Shown piece after piece: positions 26,371 to 36,495 of a DNA stretch of 64,000 bases. The number at the start of each line of letters is the position of its first letter. Positions within the stretch are counted from its first letter, which is position 1. The notes beneath the pieces are model-generated. The model saw nothing but the letters and a program-made list of their open reading frames with translations. It was not told the origin of the DNA and did not search any database. The DNA lies in NCBI RefSeq assembly GCF_016765635.1, contig NZ_JAESVD010000004.1:62001-126000 (forward strand), given 5' to 3'. Source of the stretch: Shewanella schlegeliana (GTDB lineage: Bacteria > Pseudomonadota > Gammaproteobacteria > Enterobacterales > Shewanellaceae). A program made the translations under genes and the position numbers.

Positions 26371-28869
26371 CTATTGAGCACAGGGCGCCACTACATATTG
26401 TGCAGCCTCTCCAGTCACTAGGCCTAGGAAGATAGTCGGGCTATCCACCTCCGGAAGACCTGCACTGTATGAGAAGAAAGCCGCCTGAGTTTGCATCTCT
26501 ACCGTTGCGACGTCCTCGAACCCGTCTGTCACGCCATCGACTGGTGATGGATCGATAAGCGAACTATGATGCCCCTTAGAGAAGCGAACCGCTCCAGAAC
26601 CAACTGTTGTGCTATCTACACAAGCTAGCCCTAGGTTCTCAATCAAAGGTTCTGTGCCCGCAGTTGGATATCCAGGAACTCGATTTGGCAGCACCTGATC
26701 AGGAAGACTATTAGCACCATCGCCAACAACCTCGATAAGATGCAGTGGCAATCCAGTGGCTTTAAGCATAGCAGCATGGTTAATAGGGTCGGCACTATCG
26801 ACTGCCGTTTGAACCGCAAATGCAAAGGTCGGTAGGAATGCATCATACACCGACTTAACTAATGCCTCATATTCCGGCGTATCGGGTAAAAAGCCGTGCT
26901 CTTCATTAGCCTCTTCAACAAGCGCCATAAAGGCTTCTGTAGCCACTATGTTTTCAAACAGCATAGGGCCAAAAGTAGCCGAACCAACAAAGGTACCCGC
27001 AAAACCACCCGATGGGGCAACCAGTGAGGTAGCATTAAGTTTATAGACATGGCTTAAGTCTGCTCCAGATGGGTGTGTAAGCCCAGTACTGGCATAAGTG
27101 GCAAAGTTAGTTCCCACAATTGCCCCTAAGCTTAAGCCTTGAGCACTGACTTGGTTTACGTCAAACAGTTGAGGCGCCCCCAGCTCCATTAGCTTGCCAG
27201 CATAACCGGTAAACGCGGCGCGAAGTGCTAGGTGATCGAATGTTGCCTGACGGAAGTTATCACGTACGGTTAACGTACTGCCGATATTGATAAAGGCTAA
27301 TGGATCGCCCAGTGAGAATAGGACATCATCGCCAATAACGTCACCATAAGCAGGATCTGTTGCCGAAACAGTATAGGCTCCAGGTACAAGCAAGTCTTTA
27401 CCAAACGAGCGCGCACCGTGAAGTGGCATATCGATAGCAATCGTCGCAATACCAAGTTCACCATAAGTGCCAGCATAGGCAAAGGCCATCTCCTTACCAC
27501 CACCTAGACCATGCATAGCAATAGTCACCGGCCAACCTGCTGCTGGAGCGGGTACAAAGTTAGGCACTGTCATTTGAACGGGTACGATTTCGTAATTTCT
27601 GATCTCAGGGACTGGGTTAAACTTAGTTAAGTGTCTCGCTTTATCGGTAGCAGTGCCATCGTCTAACATCCAGTGTTTACCCGCTAATTGAGCTGGGTCA
27701 CTCAGCGCTGCTATCGGATCATCAATCCCATTTGCAATTGCCTGGCTAAAATAGCTCTCTTGACTCAATGTCCCGCTTTCAAGTGCAGTTAACACAGACA
27801 CAGGGCTGTCATAGGCTGCAGACCAGATCCCATTAATGCTTGGGTTGCCGTCAGCATCTAAACAAGCTACTGATGAACAATCACCGTAAACGGGTAACTT
27901 TATCGCAGCAGACCAAACATTAACCTTACTTGCCCCTTCGTAAGCCGGATGCCCTTCAGGCATCATCAGAGCTTGAGCCAGTGTATAGCCACTATCGGTA
28001 GGCATTTGTACGAATTCAGGCATATAACCAGGTTGGCCAGCAATCAAGAGTTTAGAGACTTCGTAGACATCGGCGACCGACTGAGTCGTGAACAAGCCTG
28101 AATAGCTAAGCGAGTCAGTATCGACCCCCGCTCCAGTCAAGCCTTTCTCATAGCTATTTACTGCCGCTTGCAGCGCTAACTGCTCGGGTGTTTCAAGTGG
28201 CTTAGTTTCGATATCAAGCTTTAATAAGCCATAAGTTGAAGATGGGGCAATTGAGCGACCAGCAGAGTCTTGAATCAAATCAGTGGTGGCATAGATATAG
28301 GATTGATTTGCCTTAAGTGGCTTTAATGGAACAATAACGATGCTGTTTCCGGATGTGGTCGTCACGAAATCCACACCAAACTGCAGCTCAGCGCCAACCT
28401 TACAGGCTGTAATATCTGGTGCAGCTTTACACTCAGGATCCGATGATAAGCCGCCACCTACAGTGGCCTCAAACATCTTCACAGCGCCAGGCTGTTCAAC
28501 CGATGCTTTGCTTAATGTCAGTTCAACGCCATCGTTATCGGTAGCGGGTGCCACATCGATAGAAATTGGCGCCGTAGTCGACCAACCATCTAACGCCCCA
28601 AGTGCGATTGTCGGATCCGTGTAGTCACCATTCGCTTCACTTGGCGCAGTAGGATCATCACTTTGAGGAATATTAATCGTACCGTCATTGGTACCACTAA
28701 AGAGAATATCATTGGGTAAGGGTAAATCACCATTCCCAGGATCGAAAACGATAACAGATTGAGGGACCAGTGGCTCAGTTTTATCCACTAATTCATTATA
28801 ACTGTCTTCACTACAAGCGGTTAACCCCAATGCAGAGGTGATTGCTACGCCCAAAAAGAGTTTTTTCAT
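26371..28869 (-). CDS. VolA/Pla-1-type surface lipase lipoprotein
   Basis: 832 residues. Lipobox LTAC at Cys19, so membrane anchored. The N-terminal region starts PQSVIVFDPGNGDLPLPNDILF, the hallmark of the bacterial virulence-factor lipase N-terminal domain found in Vibrio VolA and Shewanella Pla-1/cef lipases. The alpha/beta-hydrolase part carries nucleophile motif GLSLG (Ser580), an oxyanion-type MHGLGGGKE segment and HLIEVVGDGANSLPD near the Asp/His region. Expected activity is release of fatty acids from lysophospholipids or triglycerides at the cell surface. It is transcribed with its own promoter ahead of sohB. Confidence 0.9.
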   Translation of the reverse strand: MKKLFLGVAITSALGLTACSEDSYNELVDKTEPLVPQSVIVFDPGNGDLPLPNDILFSGTNDGTINIPQSDDPTAPSEANGDYTDPTIALGALDGWSTTAPISIDVAPATDNDGVELTLSKASVEQPGAVKMFEATVGGGLSSDPECKAAPDITACKVGAELQFGVDFVTTTSGNSIVIVPLKPLKANQSYIYATTDLIQDSAGRSIAPSSTYGLLKLDIETKPLETPEQLALQAAVNSYEKGLTGAGVDTDSLSYSGLFTTQSVADVYEVSKLLIAGQPGYMPEFVQMPTDSGYTLAQALMMPEGHPAYEGASKVNVWSAAIKLPVYGDCSSVACLDADGNPSINGIWSAAYDSPVSVLTALESGTLSQESYFSQAIANGIDDPIAALSDPAQLAGKHWMLDDGTATDKARHLTKFNPVPEIRNYEIVPVQMTVPNFVPAPAAGWPVTIAMHGLGGGKEMAFAYAGTYGELGIATIAIDMPLHGARSFGKDLLVPGAYTVSATDPAYGDVIGDDVLFSLGDPLAFINIGSTLTVRDNFRQATFDHLALRAAFTGYAGKLMELGAPQLFDVNQVSAQGLSLGAIVGTNFATYASTGLTHPSGADLSHVYKLNATSLVAPSGGFAGTFVGSATFGPMLFENIVATEAFMALVEEANEEHGFLPDTPEYEALVKSVYDAFLPTFAFAVQTAVDSADPINHAAMLKATGLPLHLIEVVGDGANSLPDQVLPNRVPGYPTAGTEPLIENLGLACVDSTTVGSGAVRFSKGHHSSLIDPSPVDGVTDGFEDVATVEMQTQAAFFSYSAGLPEVDSPTIFLGLVTGEAAQYVVAPCAQ

Positions 28870-29062
28870 CTTTTTTCCCCAAATCTTGTTGTAATAATTT
28901 TGTTTTCACTTAGAAATTGGTCACAATAGTCAGCAAAGTATGACCTATAGGACTTATTGTTAGTCCTTAACTGAGTTCAAGTTAACGTAAAATTATTGAC
29001 TTAGCTACAATTTTGTCACATTCGACCACTAATTGAGCTGGCAAGGATTAATCGTTTGTTTA

Positions 29063-29074
29063 AAACAGCTGTTT
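29063..29074. promoter_or_regulatory. 12-bp palindrome upstream of yciK
   Basis: AAACAGCTGTTT is perfectly self-complementary and lies 57 bp before the yciK start, in the divergent spacer with the lipase gene. Operator role is only a possibility. Confidence 0.25.
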
Positions 29075-29131
29075 ATCATATCAGCGACTCTAGAAGTGAC
29101 GGGCGTTTGCGCTCTGAGGAAGTATTAACTC

Positions 29132-29869
29132 ATGTTGGAATATCAAGCAGCAAAAGATCTACTAAAAGACAAGACCATTTTAGTCACTGGCGCAGGAGAC
29201 GGCATCGGTAAGGCCGCGGCAATCGCTTTTGCAAAACATGGCGCGACAGTTATCTTATTAGGCAAGACAGTAAAAAAACTAGAAGCTGTATATGACCAAA
29301 TTGAACAAGCAGGTTACCCAACACCAGCAATTGTCCCTCTTGATCTTAAAGGGGCGACAGAGCAGAACTATAAAGACATGGCCGACACTATTGAAGAGCA
29401 GTTTGGCCAATTAGACGGCTTACTTCACAACGCTAGTGTGCTCGGAGTGTTAGGTCCATTTGAACATATGACGATGAACACAGTTGAAGAAGTGATGCAG
29501 GTAAATGTGATTGCCGAGATCATGCTAACCAAGGCACTGCTGCCAGTGATGCGTAAGTCACCAAGCGCTTCATTACTATTTACATCTAGCAGTGTCGGTC
29601 GTCAAGGGCGCGCGTACTGGGGTGAATACGCTATCTCTAAATTTGCTACCGAAGGCATGATGCAATCACTTGCCGATGAGTATGCACAGACCAATGTACG
29701 TGTAAATAGCATTAATCCGGGTGCAACCCGCACGGGTATGCGTGCCAACGCTTACCCAGCTGAAAACCCACAGACACTAAAGGCGCCTGATGAGATTATG
29801 GCGACTTACTTATACCTTATGGGTGAAGACTCTAAAGAGATCAATGGTCAACAGCTAAACGCTCAGTAA
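29132..29869 (+). CDS. yciK: YciK-family short-chain oxidoreductase
   Basis: 245 residues, classical SDR. Cofactor motif LVTGAGDGIGKAAA near residue 18, HNASVLG, and the catalytic set Ser (FTSSSVGRQGR), Tyr and Lys (YWGEYAISKFATEG; Y-x3-K) are visible. The ending (NGQQLNAQ) is characteristic of YciK. The substrate is not established. GAGGAAG precedes the ATG. It is convergent with rluB, sharing a terminator. Confidence 0.93.
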   Translation: MLEYQAAKDLLKDKTILVTGAGDGIGKAAAIAFAKHGATVILLGKTVKKLEAVYDQIEQAGYPTPAIVPLDLKGATEQNYKDMADTIEEQFGQLDGLLHNASVLGVLGPFEHMTMNTVEEVMQVNVIAEIMLTKALLPVMRKSPSASLLFTSSSVGRQGRAYWGEYAISKFATEGMMQSLADEYAQTNVRVNSINPGATRTGMRANAYPAENPQTLKAPDEIMATYLYLMGEDSKEINGQQLNAQ

Positions 29870-29915
29870 ACCTCTCTTATCTGGGTTCAACTAAAAACAA
29901 CCAGTTTAAAAACAA

Positions 29916-29940
29916 AAAAGGCCGCAATTCGCGGCCTTTT
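29916..29940. terminator. Bidirectional terminator between yciK and rluB
   Basis: AAAAGGCCGC/GCGGCCTTTT stem with AATTC loop and T-run on both strands. Confidence 0.9.
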
Positions 29941-29990
29941 TAATACCCATCTTTTAAACGATAAGATTTAATCGACAAGCGAGTTAGCAA

Positions 29991-30863
29991 TTAGCTACGC
30001 TGACGCGATGGCTTTGGTCTACCCGAAGCAACTTTATGCTTATGTACAGCACGCTTAATCTTTGCGCTACGTACTTTATTACGAGCAACACTGTGTTTGT
30101 CAGTGCCAAGAAGAGAACGAGTCTCCTCATCCATACCAGCAGTTTGACGTAAGTAGTTAACCTGCTCAATTGGCAGCTCAATCCAACCACCACGGGGCAG
30201 AGATTTAGGTAGCTCAATCATACCGTAACGAATACGGATAAGGCGGCTTACTTGTACTTCTTGAGATTCCCAAAGACGGCGAACTTCACGGTTACGACCT
30301 TCAGCTAAGCTGACGTGCCACCATTTGTTCATACCTTCGCCACCCGCAGCTTTAACTTTATCAAAGTGCGCTGGACCGTCTTCTAGGGTCACACCCATAC
30401 GTAAACGTTGAATACAGCCATCAGTCACTTCACCAAACGTACGTACCGCGTATTCACGCTCAACTTCATTTGATGGATGCATCAAGCGGTTTGCTAATTC
30501 ACCGTCAGAGGTAAATAGTAATAGACCAGAGGTGTTAATATCCAATCGTCCTACGGCAACCCAGCGAGAATCGCGAGTCTTAGGTAGACGGTCAAATACC
30601 GTTGGACGTCCTTCTGGGTCTTTACGACTACAGATCTCACCCTCTGGCTTATGGTAGGCGATCACTCGACAAACCACTTCTTCTTCAGAACGAATAGAAA
30701 CTGCACGCCCATCAATACGAATTTTAGCGTCAGTCTCGACACGATCGCCTAAGCTTGCAATTTCACCGTCAACACTAACTCGGCCTGCAGCAATCCATGC
30801 CTCCATCTCACGACGGGAGCCATGGCCTGCACGGGCCAAGACTTTCTGCAATTTTTCACTCAT
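29991..30863 (-). CDS. rluB: 23S rRNA pseudouridine(2605) synthase
   Basis: 290 residues. N-terminal S4 RNA-binding domain ([22 protein letters not shown]), then the RsuA/RluB catalytic core with [32 protein letters not shown], containing the catalytic Asp, and a conserved [24 protein letters not shown] segment. A Lys/Arg-rich tail follows, as in RluB proteins. It overlaps scpB by eight bases in a scpA-scpB-rluB run. Confidence 0.95.
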   Translation of the reverse strand: MSEKLQKVLARAGHGSRREMEAWIAAGRVSVDGEIASLGDRVETDAKIRIDGRAVSIRSEEEVVCRVIAYHKPEGEICSRKDPEGRPTVFDRLPKTRDSRWVAVGRLDINTSGLLLFTSDGELANRLMHPSNEVEREYAVRTFGEVTDGCIQRLRMGVTLEDGPAHFDKVKAAGGEGMNKWWHVSLAEGRNREVRRLWESQEVQVSRLIRIRYGMIELPKSLPRGGWIELPIEQVNYLRQTAGMDEETRSLLGTDKHSVARNKVRSAKIKRAVHKHKVASGRPKPSRQRS

Positions 30864-31452
30864 TAGTAGACTCTTCTGTTTTTTCGGTCACGCCGCTCTC
30901 AACGCGGAACAACGCATCCAATGATTTGGCATCGGAAAGAGGCGGAAGGTCCGCAATGCTATCAATACCAAAATAAGCTAGAAACTCGTTAGTGGTCGCA
31001 TAAAGCGCCGGTCTACCCGGAACCTCTTTATGCCCAACCACTTTAATCCAGTTTCTATCGTTTAAACTCTTAATAATGTGGCTGCTAATCGCAACCCCAC
31101 GAACAAACTCAATGTCACCTCGGGTGACTGGTTGGCGGTAGGCAATCACCGCCAGGGTTTCTAGAGTCGCACGCGAATATTTCGGTGCTTTCTCCTGCCA
31201 TAGCGGTTGTAAAAACGGACTCAATTCAGCCAATGTCTGAAATCGATAGCCCCCCGCCACTTTAACTAATTGTACACCTCGGTTTTCATAATCGAGCTGT
31301 AACTCTTCAATACATGCCTTAATCTTAGCCCGTGACACATTAAAGTTAGACAAAACCGTCTCTTTCAATGCTTTTATCGTCATCGGCTTGGCTAACACAA
31401 ATAGGCTAGCCTCAATTAACTGTTTAAGCTGATCTGGATTTATCTGAGACAA
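30856..31452 (-). CDS. scpB: Segregation and condensation protein B
   Basis: 198 residues, tandem winged-helix ScpB, a subunit of the SMC-ScpAB condensin-like complex. Conserved [41 protein letters not shown] and [18 protein letters not shown] are visible. It begins at TTG directly after the scpA stop codon (TGATTG), implying translational coupling. Confidence 0.95.
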   Translation of the reverse strand: MSQINPDQLKQLIEASLFVLAKPMTIKALKETVLSNFNVSRAKIKACIEELQLDYENRGVQLVKVAGGYRFQTLAELSPFLQPLWQEKAPKYSRATLETLAVIAYRQPVTRGDIEFVRGVAISSHIIKSLNDRNWIKVVGHKEVPGRPALYATTNEFLAYFGIDSIADLPPLSDAKSLDALFRVESGVTEKTEESTNE

Positions 31453-32241
31453 TCAGTACGCCCTAACATGTATAGTTGAAAACGGCTCAGCTTGTACAAG
31501 CTCAACCAGTAACTCCTTGACTAGCTCCATCAAGGCCAAGAAACTCACTACCACCCCACTTCGCCCCTCTTCAAAATCAAACAGAGCTTCAAACGGTAAG
31601 TAGGTCTCGGCATTGAGCCTAGCTAAAATCTGTGCCATGCGTTCGCGCGTCGATAACACTTCACGCACCACATGGTGATTTTCCGTTGCTTCAATACGCT
31701 TTAATACTGATGAAAATGCTCGAGCAATCTCGGTAAGCGATACCTCTGGAGGCAGTAACTCAGGCTTAATGTTATCAGCAGGAATGGCTTTAGCCTGAAA
31801 CAGATCACGCTCCATTCTAGGCAATTCATCCAGCTTTTCCTGTGCCTCTTTAATCACCTCGTAAGCTTTCAACTGACGGATCAGCTGTGCTCGCGGATCT
31901 TCTTCATCTTCATGCTCAACCTCGGGCCTTGGCAGTAATAGCCGAGACTTAATCTCGGCCAAGGTGGCTGCCATCACCAGATAATCTGCGGCAAGTTCGA
32001 CTTTCGCCCCCTGCAGCAAATTAACGTATTCAAGGTACTGCTGCGTCACAGAAAATATCGGTAAGTCAACAACATCAAGTTTCTGTTTGCGGATTAAATA
32101 AAGGAGAAGATCTAACGGCCCTTCAAAAGACTCGAGAAAAACCTCCAGCGCTTCAGGAGGAATAAAAAGGTCTTTCGGCATCACCTTAAACGGTTCGCCG
32201 CGAACAACGGCTAAAGGCAATTTTTGCTGAACGCCCTCCAT
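31453..32241 (-). CDS. scpA: Segregation and condensation protein A (kleisin)
   Basis: 262 residues. Begins with a short extension, then FEGPLDLLLYLIRKQKLDVVDLPI and YLVMAATLAEIKSRLLLPRP, the ScpA kleisin signatures, and ends in a C-terminal winged-helix region (VVSFLALMELVKELLVEL). It bridges SMC heads with ScpB during chromosome segregation. Gammaproteobacteria with ScpAB rather than MukBEF include Shewanella, which fits the assignment of the window. Confidence 0.95.
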   Translation of the reverse strand: MEGVQQKLPLAVVRGEPFKVMPKDLFIPPEALEVFLESFEGPLDLLLYLIRKQKLDVVDLPIFSVTQQYLEYVNLLQGAKVELAADYLVMAATLAEIKSRLLLPRPEVEHEDEEDPRAQLIRQLKAYEVIKEAQEKLDELPRMERDLFQAKAIPADNIKPELLPPEVSLTEIARAFSSVLKRIEATENHHVVREVLSTRERMAQILARLNAETYLPFEALFDFEEGRSGVVVSFLALMELVKELLVELVQAEPFSTIHVRAY

Positions 32242-32284
32242 CCGTAATACCCTCTATTTTCGCAAACGCGCGATTATACCCGTA

Positions 32285-32348
32285 TACCTAAGCTACCTCA
32301 AGCCACTCGTTTCTGAGCTGCGTAAGGCAAGTCGAGGCGACTTAGGTA
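32285..32348. repeat. Imperfect 64-bp inverted repeat between scpA and yciO
   Basis: Outer arms TACCTAAG (32285-32292) and CTTAGGTA (32341-32348) match perfectly; the next 15 bases on each side are partly complementary. It has the size of a small palindromic intergenic element. No second copy was found in this window. Confidence 0.4.
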
Positions 32349-32433
32349 CCAATGCTGCCCGACTAAAGCTGTTACCGTTACTATTTGACTTGAACAAAGA
32401 CAACTGTGACGATTTTGAACAACCCCATAACCT

Positions 32434-33054
32434 TTAAAGGAATGGCGTTACATCGCCAGCACCTTCACGGATCACTTCAATCTCGCCATCCGATAAGTCA
32501 ATCACAGTGGTTGGCTTTTCACCTAAATAACCGCCGTGAATAATTAAGTCGACTTGATGCTCTAGGATGTCACGAATATGCTCAGGATCAGATTCGGTGA
32601 AATCCTGCCCCGGTAAAATCAGACTGGTTGACATCAATGGCTCACCTAACGCTTCGAGTAGCGCGAGTGCGATAACATTGTCAGGAACACGAATACCTAT
32701 GGTCTTCTTCTTCGGATTTTGAAGACGTTTAGGTACCTCTTTCGATGCCATAAAGATAAAAGTATAAGGCCCGGGCGTATTTTGCTTAAGTAAGCGGTAG
32801 GCTTGATTATCAACACGAGCATAAGTTGCTAACTCTGACTGATCGCGGCACATCAACGAAAAGTTATGATCATTTTCAATCTGTCTGATGCGAGCAATTT
32901 TGCTCATGGCATTTTTATCACCAATCAGGCAGCCTAACGCATAACCCGAATCGGTAGGATAAACAATCACACCACCACTTTTTATCACATTTACGGCTTG
33001 GCTAATTAAGCGTGCTTGAGGGTTTTCCTCATGCACATAAAAGAACTGACTCAT
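32434..33054 (-). CDS. yciO: YciO-type Sua5/YrdC domain protein
   Basis: 206 residues from ATG 33054 (MSQFFYVHEENPQARLISQA), preceded by AAGGTAG. The Sua5/YrdC core is clear: GGVIVYPTDSGYALGCLIGDKNAM, RIRQIENDHNFSLMC, NTPGPYTFIFMASKEVPKRL, KKTIGIRVPDNVIALALLEALGEPLMSTS. YrdC makes threonylcarbamoyl-AMP for tRNA modification; the YciO branch is a paralogue with weaker or uncertain activity. It overlaps the end of rnm by four bases. Confidence 0.92.
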   Translation of the reverse strand: MSQFFYVHEENPQARLISQAVNVIKSGGVIVYPTDSGYALGCLIGDKNAMSKIARIRQIENDHNFSLMCRDQSELATYARVDNQAYRLLKQNTPGPYTFIFMASKEVPKRLQNPKKKTIGIRVPDNVIALALLEALGEPLMSTSLILPGQDFTESDPEHIRDILEHQVDLIIHGGYLGEKPTTVIDLSDGEIEVIREGAGDVTPFL

Positions 33055-33929
33055 TGTACTACCTTCCATTTATCTGACTGCCAAACCCAATCCACTCCTT
33101 GGGGTTGGAACATATTTTTACCGATCTCAATCCAACTACTCGGGAAATGAAAATCGCTACCTAACGAGCATGTCAGCCCATTATTAATACTTAGGGCGAT
33201 CAAATTATTCCGATCGTCGATAGTCTGCTGACCAAGAACCACTTCCATCGCATCACCGCCAGCCTCTTTAAATTCACGTACCAAACGTTTGAGCCACTTG
33301 GCAGAGAGTTTATAACCGCTTGGGTGCGCTAACACTGCGACTCCACCCGCTTGATGAATAACCTCGATAGCGCTGGCCATATCTCCCCAATTATTAGGAA
33401 CATAACCTGTCTTACCTCGAGCTAAATATTTTTTAAACACATTGGCTGTAGTGGTCGCGTAGCCTTGCTCAGCTAACCAACGTGCATAGTGGCCTCGACT
33501 AATAGCGGCACCAGCGGCAAACGTTTTTGCCCCTTCATAGGCACCTTCAATACCAGCCTTCGCAAGCCGCTCGCCAATCTGTTTGGCTCGACTCGATCGT
33601 AACTCACGTTGATTCACTAAAAATGAGGCCAAGCCGACATTATTGATATCAAGATTAAGGGCAACGATATGAATATCGAAATTGTTCCAACGAGTAGAGA
33701 CCTCAATACCATTAATCAACTCGAGCGGCGTTTGATGGGCTTGATTAAACTCATGTGCCTCATTTAAACCGTCGATGGTGTCATGGTCGGTAATAGCAAA
33801 CATTTGCACGCCTTTGCTTATTGCGCGCTCAATCAGTTGTGACGGGGTCAATTGACCATCTGATGCGGTCGTATGGCTATGCAAGTCAACCAGTTTAACG
33901 TCTGTAATATTTTCATCGTTCATGGGCAT
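33051..33929 (-). CDS. rnm: PHP-domain 5'-3' exoribonuclease (RNase AM / YciV / TrpH)
   Basis: 292 residues from ATG 33929; ATG 33923 or a GTG at 33998 are alternatives, and none has a strong ribosome site. The PHP phosphoesterase motifs are VDLHSHTTASDGQLTP, AITDHDTIDGLNEA, GIEVSTRWN, ISRGHYARWL, VLAHPSGYKLS and LGSDFHFPSSW, giving the metal-binding His and Asp set. The E. coli homologue matures rRNA 5' ends and degrades oligonucleotides or pAp. It heads the rnm-yciO pair, as in enterics. Confidence 0.9.
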   Translation of the reverse strand: MPMNDENITDVKLVDLHSHTTASDGQLTPSQLIERAISKGVQMFAITDHDTIDGLNEAHEFNQAHQTPLELINGIEVSTRWNNFDIHIVALNLDINNVGLASFLVNQRELRSSRAKQIGERLAKAGIEGAYEGAKTFAAGAAISRGHYARWLAEQGYATTTANVFKKYLARGKTGYVPNNWGDMASAIEVIHQAGGVAVLAHPSGYKLSAKWLKRLVREFKEAGGDAMEVVLGQQTIDDRNNLIALSINNGLTCSLGSDFHFPSSWIEIGKNMFQPQGVDWVWQSDKWKVVQ

Positions 33930-34106
33930 ATGATACTTGAGTTTACCGACTAAAGGTGATTTTAATCCGGTTTTTAGCAATTTATCAGTACAGCTCACCG
34001 GTTACATGCGCACAGCTTATAATCACTATGAGTAATTGTGCATTCAATCGCCTACACCCAAACTCCATAATGCACCGCCACACTCAATGGTATCCAATAC
34101 TTTTTT

Positions 34107-34466
34107 ATGAATAAACTCATTACCCTAATCATAGCGTTGCTAATCGCTATCACCACACCCGCTGTCGCTCAGAATGTACTTAAGGACGCGGTGCGTCTCA
34201 ATAGGGATATCAATAAAGCAGAGAAGCAATACAATAAACAGGTCAAAAAAACCAAGCGTAAACTTGATAAGGCTCAAGCTAATATTGACTCTGTTAAAGA
34301 GGGACACTACGCCAACAAACGATTACAGAAAATAGAAGGTAATGCCGTAAAAAAATTTAACAAAACAAAAGATAAGCTGGATCCGAGAGACGAGATTACC
34401 GACAAGGTAAGAAAGGATCTAAAACAACAAAAACGCCAAGCAATCGACAACTGGCTAGCAGACTAA
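34107..34466 (+). CDS. Secreted lysine-rich coiled-coil protein, unknown
   Basis: 119 residues. A signal peptide (MNKLITLIIALLIAITTPAVAQ) is followed by a mature part of about 97 residues very rich in Lys, Asn, Asp and Gln with heptad-like spacing (KAEKQYNKQVKKTKRKLDKA), so a basic periplasmic helix is likely. I recognise no family. No strong ribosome site precedes the ATG. It stands between rnm and yciB with spacers on both sides. Confidence 0.65.
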   Translation: MNKLITLIIALLIAITTPAVAQNVLKDAVRLNRDINKAEKQYNKQVKKTKRKLDKAQANIDSVKEGHYANKRLQKIEGNAVKKFNKTKDKLDPRDEITDKVRKDLKQQKRQAIDNWLAD

Positions 34467-34677
34467 GCAACATGCCCTGAATACTCAGCGATACAGGGCG
34501 ATTCACCTCTCTGTTTGAAGTAAAACATACGTAGAGCCGCATCTATAAATTAACAACAAACCAAACCTCATAACCCAGTTATAGATTCAAGTCACCGTCA
34601 TCGGCTATCACTTTTGCCAGCTCAGCTTGCATGCTACACTCGGCCCCACTTTTTGAATTTGAAACTGACACGACCCT

Positions 34678-35223
34678 ATGAAACAGTTGCTCGACTTTTT
34701 GCCTCTGATTATCTTTTTTGCCGTCTATAAGTTTTTCGATATCTATGTTGCTAGTGGTGCGTTAATTGCCGCTACTGCCCTACAGCTCGTTATTAGCTAC
34801 ATGCTTTATAAAAAACTAGAAAAAATGCACCTCATCACCTTTGTGATGGTGACGGTATTTGGTTCATTAACCCTTATCTTACATGACGACTCATTCATTA
34901 AGTGGAAAGTTACTATCGTCTACGCCCTATTTGCTATTGCCCTCGGTGTTAGCCAAATAATGAATAAGCCGCTACTAAAAAGCATGCTAGGCAAAGAGCT
35001 TGTCGTTGAAGATAGAGTATGGGCAAGGGTCACCTGGTATTGGGTCATTTTTTTTGTAGTCTGCGGCCTAGTGAATATCTATGTCGCCTTTAGTTTATCT
35101 CAAGAAACTTGGGTTAACTTTAAGGTATTTGGCTTAACAGCTCTAACGCTTGTCAATACCGTGTTAACTGTGGTTTACCTGTTTAAAAACATGTCTGAAG
35201 AAGATCGTAAGGAGCTAAAATAA
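34678..35223 (+). CDS. yciB: Inner-membrane septation protein YciB (IspA family)
   Basis: 181 residues, about five membrane helices. Starts [29 protein letters not shown] and contains [25 protein letters not shown] and [22 protein letters not shown], the conserved YciB blocks. It is involved in envelope synthesis and septation by family knowledge. Its TAA stop overlaps the yciI ATG by one base, so the two are coupled. Confidence 0.95.
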   Translation: MKQLLDFLPLIIFFAVYKFFDIYVASGALIAATALQLVISYMLYKKLEKMHLITFVMVTVFGSLTLILHDDSFIKWKVTIVYALFAIALGVSQIMNKPLLKSMLGKELVVEDRVWARVTWYWVIFFVVCGLVNIYVAFSLSQETWVNFKVFGLTALTLVNTVLTVVYLFKNMSEEDRKELK

Positions 35224-35522
35224 TGTGGTACATGATTTCATCGCAAGATATTGAAAATAGCTTAGAGAAACGTCTATCCGTTCGTGCAGATCACCTAGCG
35301 CGCCTGCAACTTTTAGCCGATGAAGGCCGCCTATTAATTGCAGGCCCACATCCAGCTATTGACAGTGAAAATCCTGGTGAAGCGGGCTTTACCGGCTCTT
35401 TAGTGGTTGCCGACTTTCCATCGCTTGAAGACGCTCAGTGTTGGGCCGATGCAGACCCTTATATTGCTGCTGGCGTGTACGAGAGCGTTATCGTTAAGCC
35501 TTACAAGTTAGTATTGCCGTAA
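35223..35522 (+). CDS. yciI: YciI-like protein
   Basis: 99 residues. The YciI-like fold begins [20 protein letters not shown] and has [22 protein letters not shown] with the conserved His-Asp pair, then [38 protein letters not shown]. Members are small cytoplasmic proteins, some with hydrolase or dehydrochlorinase activity; the role here is unknown. It is translationally coupled to yciB. Confidence 0.93.
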   Translation: MWYMISSQDIENSLEKRLSVRADHLARLQLLADEGRLLIAGPHPAIDSENPGEAGFTGSLVVADFPSLEDAQCWADADPYIAAGVYESVIVKPYKLVLP

Positions 35523-35540
35523 ATTTTAAAGGACCAAAAA

Positions 35541-36347
35541 ATGAAGATTGTTTCATTTAATATCAACGGATTGCGAGCTAGGCTACACCAACTACAAGCC
35601 CTGATCGATAGCCATCAGCCAGATATTATCGGCCTGCAAGAAACTAAGGTTCACGATGAAGCCTTCCCAGTCGCCGATGTTGAAGCTATGGGTTATAAGG
35701 TACATTACCATGGTGGCAAGGCACATTATGGTGTTGCTATGCTATCAAAATCTGAACCTATCAAGGTACAAAAAGGCTTCCCAACTGATGAAGAAGACGC
35801 TCAGCGTCGTATGATCATGGGCAGCTTCATGCAGGAAAATGGTCGCACACTAACGGTAGTTAATGGTTATTTCCCTCAGGGTGAGAATATCAGCCATGAA
35901 ACCAAGTATCCTGCTAAGCGCAAGTTCTACAAAGACTTGATGTTATACCTAAACGAGTATCACAGCAGTGAAGAAGATATCGCGATTATTGGCGATATTA
36001 ATATCTCTCCAGTGGACCTTGATATCGGTATTGGCGAGCCGAATGCTAAACGCTGGCTTAAAACCGGTAAGTGTAGCTTCCAACCGGAAGAGCGTGAGTG
36101 GTTAAAAACCCTGATGGACTGGGGATTAGTCGACACTTTCCGTGAGCTTCATCCTGAGCGTAGTGAGCGCTATTCTTGGTTTGATTATCGCAGTAAAGGC
36201 TTTGTCGATAACCGCGGTCTGCGCATCGATGTGATATTGGCAACTAAGTCATTAGCTGAGCGTCTTGTTGAATCTGATGTAGATTATGATCTGCGTGGTA
36301 TCGAAAAACCGTCAGATCATGCACCGATCTGGAGCACATTCAACTAA
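35541..36347 (+). CDS. xthA: Exodeoxyribonuclease III
   Basis: 268 residues, the usual length. AP endonuclease and 3'-5' exonuclease of base excision repair. Motifs: [23 protein letters not shown] with the metal-binding Glu, [13 protein letters not shown] with the catalytic Asp and Asn, and the C-terminal [16 protein letters not shown] precedes the ATG. It lies 18 bp after yciI and ends at a strong terminator. Confidence 0.97.
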   Translation: MKIVSFNINGLRARLHQLQALIDSHQPDIIGLQETKVHDEAFPVADVEAMGYKVHYHGGKAHYGVAMLSKSEPIKVQKGFPTDEEDAQRRMIMGSFMQENGRTLTVVNGYFPQGENISHETKYPAKRKFYKDLMLYLNEYHSSEEDIAIIGDINISPVDLDIGIGEPNAKRWLKTGKCSFQPEEREWLKTLMDWGLVDTFRELHPERSERYSWFDYRSKGFVDNRGLRIDVILATKSLAERLVESDVDYDLRGIEKPSDHAPIWSTFN

Positions 36348-36411
36348 CTTGCTAGCCCATGCAATCCTTTATACTGGTGCACGCTTAGCTAAATAGAAAC
36401 TGTTAGCCACA

Positions 36412-36439
36412 AAAAATGCCAGCAATTGCTGGCATTTTT
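36412..36439. terminator. Bidirectional terminator between xthA and the first chemoreceptor
   Basis: Perfect 12-bp stem AAAAATGCCAGC/GCTGGCATTTTT with AATT loop. Confidence 0.92.
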
Positions 36440-36495
36440 ATTATCGACTTAACTCGAAAATCAGCCGGGAGCTTAAGCCGAAGTTCGGTGTAAAG

